A stretch of 64,000 nt of DNA from DATADW01 sp963733905 (lineage in GTDB: Bacteria > Actinomycetota > Acidimicrobiia > Spongiisociales > DATADW01). The translations under genes and the position numbers were made by a program. Location: positions 496,001 through 560,000 of the forward strand of contig CAVTEU010000007.1 in NCBI GenBank assembly GCA_963733905.1. The letters are read 5' to 3'. This document shows, piece by piece, positions 56,131-64,000 of this stretch. The notes below the pieces were generated by a model. The model saw only the letters and a list, made by a program, of their open reading frames with translations, searched no databases and was not told the origin of the DNA. The number at the start of each line of letters is the position of its first letter. Position 1 is the stretch's first letter.

Positions 56131-59100
56131 TAGACAATCGCTCCGGAGCCGAATAGTTCGCGCAGTTCGGCGTAGAGGGCGCTGCGGGGCTCGACGCGGT
56201 GCTCGTCACCCAGCTTGAGGACCTTGTGGTTGCCGTTTCCCACCATGTGGAGGAACACCGGAGAGGCTCCGGGGTGGTTGCCCAGGATCTCTTTGAGCCG
56301 TCCAACCGCCCGTGGTGAGAGGGCCGCTGCTGGGATCTCCAGACGGACCTCGTCGGCGCCCCGAACCTCGAGTTCCTTGATCTCCCGGGCCACGACCTTG
56401 ATGTCATCGCCGCGGTGGTCGAGACGACCGCTGACCACGACGATCGCACCCTCGCGGATGACCCCGAGTGCCTCGGCGGCGACCTTGGGGAAGGCAACCA
56501 CCTCGACCGAACCCTCCAGGTCCTCACATTGGAAGAACAGCATCGCTTCGCCGTTCCGGGTGAACCGCCGGTTTATGGCGCCGACCATCCCCCCGATGGT
56601 GACAGGGGCCCCGTCAGGCTGCTCCCACAACTCGGGCACGCCCGAACTGGATACACGACGGAGCGAGGTCGTCACGCCGAGGAGGGGATGGTCGGAGACG
56701 TACAGACCGAGCATCTCCCTTTCGAAGGCCAGCTTCACCTTCTGGTCCCACTCGCCCTCGGGCAGCGCCAGCACCACCTCCCCCACCTCCGGGGCGTCAC
56801 CGCCGAAAAGGGTGTACTGGCCCATCTCCTCGTTGCGGCGGCGCACCAACGTCGCTTCGAGCCACTGCTCGTATACGAGGATCAGCGACCGTCTCGAATG
56901 ACCCATCCCGTCGAAGGCGCCCGCCTTGATCAGCGATTCGATGGTGCGCTTGTTGAGGACCATGGGGTCCACCCGGTCGATGAAGTCCTGGAAGTGGGCG
57001 AACGGCTCGCCGGAGGTGCGTTCTTCGATGATCCGCTCGACCACCCCTTCGCCCACGTTGCGGACCGCAGACAGCCCGAACCGGATATCCCCCTCGTACA
57101 CCGAGAAGTCCATCTGCGACGTGTTGACGTCGGGGGTGAGGACCTGCACACCCATGGCGCGGCACTCGTTGAGGTACACGGCCGTCCGGTCCTTGTCCCT
57201 CTTGGTGGCGGTGAGCATCGCCGCCATGTACTCGGCGGGGTAGTGCGCCTTGAGCCACGCCGTCTGGTATGCGATGAGCCCGTAACAGGCGGCATGGGCC
57301 AGGTTGAACCCGTAACCGGCGAAGTGCTCGATCAGCGCAAACAGCTGTCTCCCCAGCGCCTCGCTGTGACCCCTCGCCGTACAGCCGGCGACGAACTTCT
57401 CCTCCTCGGCGCGCATCACCGCAGGGATCTTCTTGCCCATGGCGCGGCGCAGGTTCTCCGCCTCTGCCATCGAGTAGCCCGCCATGACCTCGGCCACCTG
57501 GAGGACCTGCTCCTGGTACACCATGATCCCGTAGCTGCGCTCCAGGATCGGCGCCATGTCGGGGTGGAGGACCTCGACGGCCGCCCGGCCGTTCTTGCGG
57601 TCGGCGTAGAGGGTGTGCATCCCGGCTCTCATCGGGCCTGGTCGGTATAGCGCCACCAGGGCGATGACGTCCTCGAACCGGTCGGGTGCCAGGTTTCGGA
57701 TCAACCCGCGCATCGCCGAGCCTTCCAGTTGGAAGACGCCGATCGTCTGAGCGGAGCGGAGCAGCTCGAAGGTGGTCTCGTCGTCCAGCGGCACGTTGTC
57801 GATGTCGACCATCGGGGCGCCGGCTGGCGGGCTGCCTGACTCGGCGGACCACTCCGACCCAGACTCGGCGGACCCAGACTCGGCGGACGAGGCCTCGATC
57901 AGCTCGAGTGTCCTTTCGATGATGGAGAGGTTCCTCAACCCGAGGAAGTCCATCTTGAGCAGACCGAGATCCTCGATGGCGTGCATCTCGTATTGGGTCA
58001 CCACCTCGGCACCATCCCCCTTCTGCTGGATGGGGATGTGCTGGGTCAGCGGGACCGGTGAGATGACGACGGCGGCGGCATGGATCGAGTCCTGGCGCCG
58101 CAGACCCTCGAGATTGCGCGCCACGTCGGCCACGCTCCGGATGTCCGGATCGGTGGCGTACGCCTCGCGCAGACCGGCGGCGTTGGCATGCCAGTCCTTG
58201 GTGTTCCCGTCGGCGTTCTCGGGAAGGGGATCGAGGCACATGCCCAATGCCGCGTCCCGCCCGAGGATCGGAGGGGGCATGAGCTTGGCGGCCCGGTCAC
58301 CCACACCGTACGCGTAGCCGAGGACGCGAGCGGCGTCGCGCAGAGCCTGCTTCCCCTTGATGGTGGAGAAGGTCACGATCTGGGCGACGTGGTCCGATCC
58401 GTACTTCTCGGCGGCATAGCGGATGACATCGGCTCTGTAACGCTCGTCGAAGTCCATGTCGATGTCGGGAAGCTGGCGTCGCCCCGGGTTGAGGAAGCGC
58501 TCGAAGACGAGCCCGTAGCGCAGTGGGTCGAGGTCGGTGATCCTCAGGCAGTAGGCCACGATCGAGGCGGCGGAACTCCCCCGGCCGGGCCCGATCCTGA
58601 TCTTGCGCTCCCGGGCGTGGCTGATCAGGTCCCAGACGATCAGGAAGTAGGCGGGGAAACCCATGCTCTCGATCATGGAGAGCTCGTGTTCGATCCTCGT
58701 GGTGACCTCATCTGGCAGCGGTTCGCCGTAACGCTGCACCGCACCGCTCATCACCAGCTGGCGGAGGTAGGTCGCCTCGGTGTGACCGGGAGGAACGGAG
58801 AACTGGGGCAGCAGGATCCTTCCGAACTCGAGGTCAACCGTCGCCCGCTCCGCCACCAGCAGCGTGTTGTCGCAAGCACCGGGGTACTGATCGGCGGGGA
58901 AGAGCCGCCTCATCTCCGCAGCCGACTTGAGATAGAACTCCTTGGCGTCGAAGCGGAACCGGTTGGGCTCGTCGCGGGTGGCACCGGTCTGGATGCAGAG
59001 CAGGACGTCGTGCGTCTCTGCCTCGTCCCGCCGCGTGTAATGGGCGTCGTTGGCGGCGAGTAGCGGTGCCCCGATACGCCGGGAGATGTCCACGAGGTCG

Positions 59101-59711
59101 GGGAGGATGCGGCGCTGGGGTTCCAACCCGTGGTCCTGGATCTCGATGAAGAAGTTGTCTTTTCCAAAGATGTCCTGGTAGTGGGCGGCCGCCGCCACCG
59201 CGGCATCGACATCACGCACCGCCTCGGCTATGCCTTCCTCCCGCGACGCATCGGGGGCGAGGTGCTGCGCCACCGGGCCTCCCAGGCAGCCTGAGGTGGC
59301 GATGATCCCCTCCGAGTGCTCGGCGAGCAGCTCGGAATCCATCCGGGGCTTGTAGTAGTACCCCTCGAGGTAGGCGCGGCTGGCCAGCTTCATCAGGTTG
59401 CGATAGCCAACCTCGCTCGCCGCCAGCAGCGTCATGTGGTACCGGATGTTCTGGCTGCGTACCGGTCGATCGAACCGGGAGCCCGGGGTGACGTAGGCCT
59501 CGATCCCGATCAATGGCTTTATGCCCTCTTCCCGGGCAGCCTTGACGAAGTCGACGACTCCGTACATCACGCCGTGATCGGTGATGGCGACCGCAGGCTG
59601 GCGGTCGGCGGCAGCGGCGGCGACCACCTCACCGACCCGGGCCGCCCCGTCGAGCATGGAGAACTCGGTGTGGAGATGTAAATGGACGAAGGAGTCGCTC
59701 GCCGCCACCAC
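56130..59711 (-). CDS. dnaE: DNA polymerase III alpha subunit
   Basis: Replicative polymerase, 1193 residues, intact. PHP domain at the start (FVHLHLHTEFSMLDGA, AITDHGVMYGVVDFV). Catalytic Asp region GPGRGSSAASIVAYCL and PDIDMDFDERYR; KMDFLGLRNLSII; FQLEGSAMRGL; YQEQVLQVAEVMAGY; MGKKIPAVM. Then HhH and an OB fold (VTIGGMVGAINRRFTRNGEAMLFFQCEDLEGS). An unusual repeated insert SAESGSAESGSEWSAESGS lies near residue 620. GTG start. Stop codon borders heptamer array f. Confidence 0.97.
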   Translation of the reverse strand: MVAASDSFVHLHLHTEFSMLDGAARVGEVVAAAAADRQPAVAITDHGVMYGVVDFVKAAREEGIKPLIGIEAYVTPGSRFDRPVRSQNIRYHMTLLAASEVGYRNLMKLASRAYLEGYYYKPRMDSELLAEHSEGIIATSGCLGGPVAQHLAPDASREEGIAEAVRDVDAAVAAAAHYQDIFGKDNFFIEIQDHGLEPQRRILPDLVDISRRIGAPLLAANDAHYTRRDEAETHDVLLCIQTGATRDEPNRFRFDAKEFYLKSAAEMRRLFPADQYPGACDNTLLVAERATVDLEFGRILLPQFSVPPGHTEATYLRQLVMSGAVQRYGEPLPDEVTTRIEHELSMIESMGFPAYFLIVWDLISHARERKIRIGPGRGSSAASIVAYCLRITDLDPLRYGLVFERFLNPGRRQLPDIDMDFDERYRADVIRYAAEKYGSDHVAQIVTFSTIKGKQALRDAARVLGYAYGVGDRAAKLMPPPILGRDAALGMCLDPLPENADGNTKDWHANAAGLREAYATDPDIRSVADVARNLEGLRRQDSIHAAAVVISPVPLTQHIPIQQKGDGAEVVTQYEMHAIEDLGLLKMDFLGLRNLSIIERTLELIEASSAESGSAESGSEWSAESGSPPAGAPMVDIDNVPLDDETTFELLRSAQTIGVFQLEGSAMRGLIRNLAPDRFEDVIALVALYRPGPMRAGMHTLYADRKNGRAAVEVLHPDMAPILERSYGIMVYQEQVLQVAEVMAGYSMAEAENLRRAMGKKIPAVMRAEEEKFVAGCTARGHSEALGRQLFALIEHFAGYGFNLAHAACYGLIAYQTAWLKAHYPAEYMAAMLTATKRDKDRTAVYLNECRAMGVQVLTPDVNTSQMDFSVYEGDIRFGLSAVRNVGEGVVERIIEERTSGEPFAHFQDFIDRVDPMVLNKRTIESLIKAGAFDGMGHSRRSLILVYEQWLEATLVRRRNEEMGQYTLFGGDAPEVGEVVLALPEGEWDQKVKLAFEREMLGLYVSDHPLLGVTTSLRRVSSSGVPELWEQPDGAPVTIGGMVGAINRRFTRNGEAMLFFQCEDLEGSVEVVAFPKVAAEALGVIREGAIVVVSGRLDHRGDDIKVVAREIKELEVRGADEVRLEIPAAALSPRAVGRLKEILGNHPGASPVFLHMVGNGNHKVLKLGDEHRVEPRSALYAELRELFGSGAIV

Positions 59712-59752
59712 CGATCAGCCCCGCTCTGAACTACACGCTTGGGATTCGCACC

Positions 59753-60651
59753 TTAGCCTGGAAAGCTGTACCGGGGGCGAGAGCGCGAAACCGGTCGCAT
59801 CAGACCGAGGAGGGTGACCATCAGCACGGTGATGACCCCCACTGCGGCGGCAACCCCGAACCGCCTTGCTGGGTCCCTGGCCACCCTCGGCAATGACCAG
59901 AGGGAGCCGATCAGGACCCCCGCCACCAGCCCGCCGAGGTGCCCCTGCCAGGAGATTCCTGGAAGGTGAAGCCGAGTACCGCGTTGATCCCGAGTAGCAC
60001 CAGCAAGTTGGGTGAGCTGGGCGCGCCCCGACCGGCGTGGCGCGGGCCCGGAAGGCGTTCCACAGCCAAACGCCGAAAAGCCCGAAGATCGCGCCCGATG
60101 CTCCGACCAGTACGTCAAAGGGCTACCAAGGAAGAAGGCGGCGGCGCCGCCCGCAGCCGCCGAACTGAGGTAGAGCGCGGCGAAGGCGGGGCTGCCCACC
60201 TGTCGCTCCAGTTGCGGGCCAAAGACATATAGGGCCCACATGTTGAACAGGACGTGATAGAAGCTCCGTGCGTGGAGGAACGCGGCGGTGAACAGCCTCC
60301 ACCACTCCCCCTGTGCAACCAGCTCGTTGCTCTGAGCGAACGTGCACGAACAGGTTCTCGTAAAGTCGTCGGAAGCAGCAGAGTCGCCAGGAAGAACAAC
60401 ACCGAGATCCCGATGAAGGTGAAGGTGGCGGGGGCGGTCCTGGTCGTGGGTCTCGCCCAACTCCGTCTGGCCTCGACCACCCGGTAGCGACCCTCGGGCT
60501 GGGCGCACTCGGGGCACTTCTGGCCAACCGCGGAGTCGACGCTGCACTCCACGCAGATCGGCTTGCCGCAACTGGCGCAGGAGAGCCGGGTAAGCCGGTT
60601 GGGATGTCGGTAGCAGACGGGTGTCGCCCGCGAGACGGGCTCAGTGGTCAC
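59753..60651 (-). CDS. rhomboid protease with N-terminal zinc-binding module, frame breaks
   Basis: GTG 60651 begins a B-box-like zinc module: PVCYRHPNRLTRLSCASCGKPICVECS with QKCPEC. Then comes membrane helix FTFIGISVLFFLATLLL. After a frame change near 60370: GEWWRLFTAAFLHARSFYHVLFNMWALYVFG, the rhomboid His/Asn segment. In a third frame: GASGAIFGLFG with the catalytic Ser (about 60095). In the last: SWQGHLGGLVAGVLIG with the catalytic His. At least three breaks. Joined, it is a complete intramembrane serine protease of about 300 residues with cytoplasmic zinc finger. Confidence 0.85.
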
Positions 60652-60680
60652 GGTCCGGAAGACGGTAATGGGTGCCGGGT

Positions 60681-60729
60681 GGTAGGCGGTAGGCGGCAGG
60701 TGGCAGACGGCAGACGGCAGACGGCAGTC
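60681..60729. repeat. heptamer array e, longest in the window
   Basis: Seven units: GGTAGGC twice, GGCAGGT, GGCAGAC three times, GGCAGTC. It lies in the space between divergent rhomboid and phosphofructokinase genes and links the GGTAGG and GGCAGAC variants in one array. Confidence 0.92.
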
Positions 60730-60775
60730 GACAATCCATCAGCAGCCTGCCGACCTCGCGGCGAATTGCAGATAG

Positions 60776-60810
60776 CCCAAACCCTACAACTCACGACCTA
60801 AACCCATAAC
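60776..60810. repeat. degenerate heptamers i, CCATAAC-like
   Basis: CCCAAAC, CCTACAA, CTCACGA, CCTAAAC, CCATAAC. On the other strand it resembles the TTATGGG family of array c. It lies just upstream of the first phosphofructokinase gene. Confidence 0.4.
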
Positions 60811-60866
60811 TCAGCACCGAAGGCTGCTCGATCTAGCCTCCGATCCCCCTTATCACGGAGCGACAC

Positions 60867-62051
60867 ATGCGAATCGGGATCCTCACCGGCGGGGGCGACG
60901 TCCCCGGGCTCAACGCCTGCATCAAGGCAGTGGTGGGAAGGGCAACCGAAGCCGGGCACGAGGTCGTCGGGATACGCCGGGGCTGGGGCGGTCTCGTCGA
61001 AGCCAACGTCGACGTCGCCGACGGGATGGATGCCAGCTTCGTACCGCTCACACCGAGCTCGGTGCGGACCATCGACCGCTTTGGCGGGACCACCCTCCAT
61101 ACCTCGCGCACCAACCCGGCAAAGGTCGCCCTAGAGGACATCCCCGAGCGGCTCCGCTCCCGGTTTGGCCCAGCCGACAACGGGACTCCCAACAAAGGGA
61201 CCGCTGACAACAGGACCGCCGACCTGACACCATTCGTCCTCGAGGTACTCGAACAACAGGAGATCGACGTCCTTGTCCCCATCGGCGGGGACGACACCCT
61301 CTCCTACGCCTTGAGGATGCACGACGAGGGGATGCGGGTGGTGGCCATCCCGAAGACCATGGACAACGACGTCCATGGGACCGACTACTGCATCGGCTTC
61401 TCTACCGCCGTCACCCGGAGCGTCGAGTTCGTCCATGCGCTGCGCACCTCCACCGGGTCGCACGAGCGGATCGCCGTGGTCGAGCTTTTCGGGCGGTACA
61501 GCGGCGAGACCTCGCTGATCACGGCGTACCTAGCCGGGGTGGATCGGTGCGTCATCTCCGAGGTCCCGGTGGATGTCGACCGGCTGGCGGAGTTGCTGGT
61601 GGACGACCGGCGACGAAACGCCTCCCGCTATGCAATGGTCACCGTGTCCGAGGGTTCACGCCTCGTCGGCGGCGACATGGTCCAGGGCGGTGCGGCGGAC
61701 GCTTACGGCCACCAGAAGCTTGGAGGGGTGGGGTTGGTGCTCTCTGGTCTCCTCGAGGAGCGCACCGGCGAGGGGATCATCTATCAGCAGGTGGCCTACC
61801 TGATGCGCTCGGGGTCTCCCGACTCGCTGGACCTAATGGTGGCCACCAACTACGCGGTGATGGCGGCGGACCTGGCCGGCGAGGGGTCGTCCGGGCGAAT
61901 GGTGGCGCTGCGCAGCGGCACGTACACCAATGTGCCCATCTCGGTGACGAGGGAGGGTGTCAAGCGGGTGGATGTCGACGAGTTGTACGACGTCGCCTCC
62001 TACCGCCCCAAGGTGCGCCACGTGGGGGGCAAGCCGATGTTCCTCTACTGA
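60867..62051 (+). CDS. 6-phosphofructokinase, probably PPi-dependent
   Basis: 394 residues, ATG with GGAG six bases upstream. LTGGGDVPGLNACIKAVVG, PIGGDDTLSYALRM and AIPKTMDNDVHGTDYCIGF are the nucleotide and fructose-6-P sites. The GGDD motif (Asp where ATP enzymes have Gly) together with Lys in PKTMDND marks pyrophosphate users. It would work reversibly in glycolysis. An odd repetitive insert GPADNGTPNKGTADNRTAD lies near residues 100-120. Its TGA overlaps the ATG of the second enzyme. Confidence 0.9.
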   Translation: MRIGILTGGGDVPGLNACIKAVVGRATEAGHEVVGIRRGWGGLVEANVDVADGMDASFVPLTPSSVRTIDRFGGTTLHTSRTNPAKVALEDIPERLRSRFGPADNGTPNKGTADNRTADLTPFVLEVLEQQEIDVLVPIGGDDTLSYALRMHDEGMRVVAIPKTMDNDVHGTDYCIGFSTAVTRSVEFVHALRTSTGSHERIAVVELFGRYSGETSLITAYLAGVDRCVISEVPVDVDRLAELLVDDRRRNASRYAMVTVSEGSRLVGGDMVQGGAADAYGHQKLGGVGLVLSGLLEERTGEGIIYQQVAYLMRSGSPDSLDLMVATNYAVMAADLAGEGSSGRMVALRSGTYTNVPISVTREGVKRVDVDELYDVASYRPKVRHVGGKPMFLY

Positions 62052-63232
62052 TGGGGTCGATCGGCGTCCTCACCGCAGGCGGTGACTGCCCCGGTCTCAA
62101 CGCCGTGATCAGGGCGGTGACCGTGCGTCTCATCGAAGACCACGACCGTACGGTGGTCGGCATCCTCAACGGGTGGGACGGTTTGATGAACGGCCGGGTC
62201 CGGTCGCTCGACCGTAACTCCGTGCGCGGGATTCTCCAGCGTGGCGGGACCATCCTCGGCACCTCGAGGCTCGACCCGTACGTCCACGGAGAGGGACTGA
62301 AGAGCGTTGCCGACTGCATCCGCAGGCACGAGATCGATTCCCTCGTCGTGGTGGGTGGTGACGGCACGCTGCGGTCGGCGCAGCGGCTCGCCGAGGAGGG
62401 CCTCCCTGTGGTCGCCGTGCCCAAGACGATCGACAACGACATTGCAGGAACCGACATCACGTTCGGGTTCGACACCGCCGTCCAGACGGCGACCGAGGCG
62501 ATCGACCGTATCGCCACCACCGCCGAGGCGCACAACCGCGTCATGCTGGTCGAGGTGATGGGCCGCACCCAGGGGTGGATTGCCACCTACGCCGGGATGG
62601 CCGGGGGTGCGGACGCGGTGCTCATCCCCGAGATCCCATACGACCTGAACGCGGTCTCCGACGTGATCCTCACCCGGAGGGACCGCGGGAAGCACTACTC
62701 GATAGTCGTCGTCGCCGAGGGGATTCCGCCACCGGAGGGGACCGGGGCCGCCTCGCTCCCTGTAGACGCTTTCGGTTTCGACCGTCTCGGCGGGGTTGCC
62801 TACCTCATCGCCCCCATCTTGGAGGAGAAGACCGGGTTCGAGGCAAGGGTCACCGTTCTCGGCCACCTCCAGCGCGGTGGCACGCCAACCGCCTTCGATC
62901 GGGTCCTCGGGACGCGGTTCGGCGCCGCTGCTGCCGACCTTGCGGTCCAAGGCGCCTCAGGGATGATGGTTGCGCTGCGTGGCAACAAGATCGAGCCCAT
63001 CCCTCTCAGCGAAGCCACCTCCGCCATTCGGGGCATCGATCCCGCCATCTACAACGTCGCCGACGACCTTCTTCGGCTGAGTGCCGCTGCTTGCGCGGCG
63101 TCGCAGGTGGTAGGTGGTATGGTAAGTCAGACGTCGTCGGGGACCGAGCCGCGAGATGGCGGGCCGAGGTTCTCCAGTCGGTGCGCAGATCGGACGGGAG
63201 CGGTGCGGTCAATTCGAGGTGCTCGCCGGTGA
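62051..63232 (+). CDS. 6-phosphofructokinase, ATP-type motif
   Basis: About 393 residues from ATG 62051, which overlaps the previous stop (TGATG). LTAGGDCPGLNAVIRAVTV, VVGGDGTLRSAQRLA (GGDG, ATP-type), AVPKTIDNDIAGTDITFGFDTA, VEVMGRTQGWIATYAG, VVAEGIPPPEG and GHLQRGGTPTAFDRVL. Together with its neighbour it gives the cell two phosphofructokinases of different donor preference, as judged from motifs. The last 50 residues read through heptamer-like repeats and overlap rluD, so the true stop may lie near 63080. Confidence 0.92.
   Translation: MGSIGVLTAGGDCPGLNAVIRAVTVRLIEDHDRTVVGILNGWDGLMNGRVRSLDRNSVRGILQRGGTILGTSRLDPYVHGEGLKSVADCIRRHEIDSLVVVGGDGTLRSAQRLAEEGLPVVAVPKTIDNDIAGTDITFGFDTAVQTATEAIDRIATTAEAHNRVMLVEVMGRTQGWIATYAGMAGGADAVLIPEIPYDLNAVSDVILTRRDRGKHYSIVVVAEGIPPPEGTGAASLPVDAFGFDRLGGVAYLIAPILEEKTGFEARVTVLGHLQRGGTPTAFDRVLGTRFGAAAADLAVQGASGMMVALRGNKIEPIPLSEATSAIRGIDPAIYNVADDLLRLSAAACAASQVVGGMVSQTSSGTEPRDGGPRFSSRCADRTGAVRSIRGARR
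63104..63124. repeat. heptamer pair j between pfk and rluD ends
   Basis: CAGGTGG, TAGGTGG, TATGGTA in tandem, resembling GGTAGGC units of array e, at the meeting point of two convergent genes. Confidence 0.5.
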
Positions 63233-64000
63233 CGGGATGGGCAAGCGAGATCTTCCAGGCGTGGAGGAACATCCTTCCGTCGGCGAGCGGGACCCCGTAG
63301 GTGCGGTCGCCCACCACCGGAAGACCGATGGCAGCCAGGTGGACCCTGATCTGGTGCGTGCGTCCAGTCTCCAGGTCGACCTCCAGCAAGGCTTCATCAG
63401 CCCACGATGCCGATACCCGATAGTGGGTCCTGGCCGGTTTCCCCGCGGCACCGACCGCCCTGCGGGTTGGGTGGCGGGGGTCGCGTTCCAATGGGGCATC
63501 GACCGTTCCCGAGGTAGCGCTGGGCACTCCTCTAACCAAGGCGAGATAGGTCCGCCGGATTTCCCGTCGCCGCAAGGCAGCAGTCAGCGCCCGGTGGGCA
63601 TCAGGGGTTCTAGCGACGATCAGCACACCAGAGGTGTCGGCGTCGAGGCGATGCACCAACCCAGACCGCCCCGGTTCGCCGACCGTGGCCAGTTCGGGAT
63701 GTGCGGCGAGCAGCCCGGCGGCGAGTGTCCCCCGCCGCCGGCCCGCACCGGGGTGCACCACCACACCGGGCGGCTTGTCGACCACGAGGAGATGGGGGTC
63801 GACATGGATGACATCGAACGGAACCTCCTCGGGCTCCAGCGCGGGCGGCGGCGGGATGTCGTCGATCTCGATGGAGACCCCAGCCACCATGCGGTCCCCC
63901 GGTGACAACCGTCTCCCACCGATCCGCACGCCACCCTCCTCGACCAAGTGGCGGGCCACCGACCGGCTCACCCCGGCGAGAACAGCCACCACCTTGTCGG
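63127..64000 (-). CDS. rluD: RluD-type 23S rRNA pseudouridine synthase, partial, frame break near end
   Basis: The gene enters from the right edge; its frame is open to base 64000. S4 domain: VAVLAGVSRSVARHLVEEGGVRIGG. Catalytic domain: LLVVDKPPGVVVHPGAG, then LVHRLDADTSGVLIVARTPDA with the catalytic Asp, LETGRTHQIRVHLAAIGLPVVGD. Near 63190 a frame change gives a natural end LENLGPPSRGSVPDDV with TGA at 63127-63129; the unshifted frame runs to 63006. It modifies uridines in 23S rRNA. Convergent with the second phosphofructokinase. Confidence 0.92.

Noticed and set aside
37849..60729. CRISPR array
   Set aside because: The repeats are contiguous 7-bp units without spacers and no cas genes are present.

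Overview
The window is 64 kb of high-GC, gene-dense bacterial chromosome that reads as an actinobacterium (Actinomycetota). The lineage call rests on gene content and layout: the uvrC-rapZ-yvcK-pgk-tpiA-secG block, a paired ArsA/BagAB-type ATPase operon, an actinobacterial two-exporter Tad pilus cluster, a PolA with a degenerate proofreading domain, many GTG/TTG starts and many GTGA start/stop overlaps. I cannot fix the class; an Acidimicrobiia-like, little-cultured lineage is a guess. Almost everything is chromosomal housekeeping, with a small accessory stretch at the left end.

Layout. 0-7.6 kb: a broken alpha/beta hydrolase, an ABM-like protein, a frameshifted HNH nuclease, a small ribbon-helix-helix-like protein, a secreted protein with a decayed second copy 4.9 kb away, a DUF732-like lipoprotein, tRNA-Leu(GAG), a peptide-binding protein, secG, gpmA and a DUF1269 protein. 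7.7-13.4 kb (minus): uvrC-rapZ-yvcK-pgk-tpiA, joined by short overlaps; whiA and gap, usual members of this block, are not there. 13.4-23.6 kb: vapBC with a palindromic operator candidate, a membrane spermidine-synthase-like protein plus methyltransferase, uvrA, a glycosyltransferase, uvrB and coaE. 23.6-32.7 kb: a NarL-type two-component system, an Flp pilin, and on the opposite strand the Tad/Flp assembly genes cpaB, cpaE, tadA, a VWA protein, tadB and tadC. 32.8-37.7 kb: ribosomal protein S1 with an acidic N-terminal extension, polA and a coiled-coil protein. 37.7-44.8 kb: tRNA-Leu(CAA) and the minus-strand operon ccdA-trpE-ygfZ-trpC-trpF-trpB-trpA. 45-55.9 kb: MFS, MATE and EamA transporters, nth, a two-domain ThyX-like protein, an adenylate cyclase, two ArsA-like ATPases and a HAD phosphatase. 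56-64 kb: dnaE, a rhomboid protease with an N-terminal zinc-binding module, tandem phosphofructokinases (PPi-type then ATP-type) and a partial RluD-type pseudouridine synthase.

Two signals cut across the map. First, short arrays of imperfect 7-bp repeats sit in many intergenic spaces, mostly hard against gene 3' ends, in at least three sequence families (AGACGGC-like, TTATGGG-like, TACTTAG). They resemble the heptanucleotide STRR elements known from cyanobacteria and are the most unusual feature here. Second, at least 25 genes, several of them essential or highly conserved (pgk, uvrB, trpC, trpE), carry single-base frame changes while long genes such as dnaE, polA, uvrA and uvrC are intact. 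That suggests residual indel errors in the assembly rather than real decay, so I annotate most of these as CDS and name the frame-break positions. A composite ThyX-like protein, whose two halves keep complementary parts of the catalytic motif, is the best single-gene oddity.
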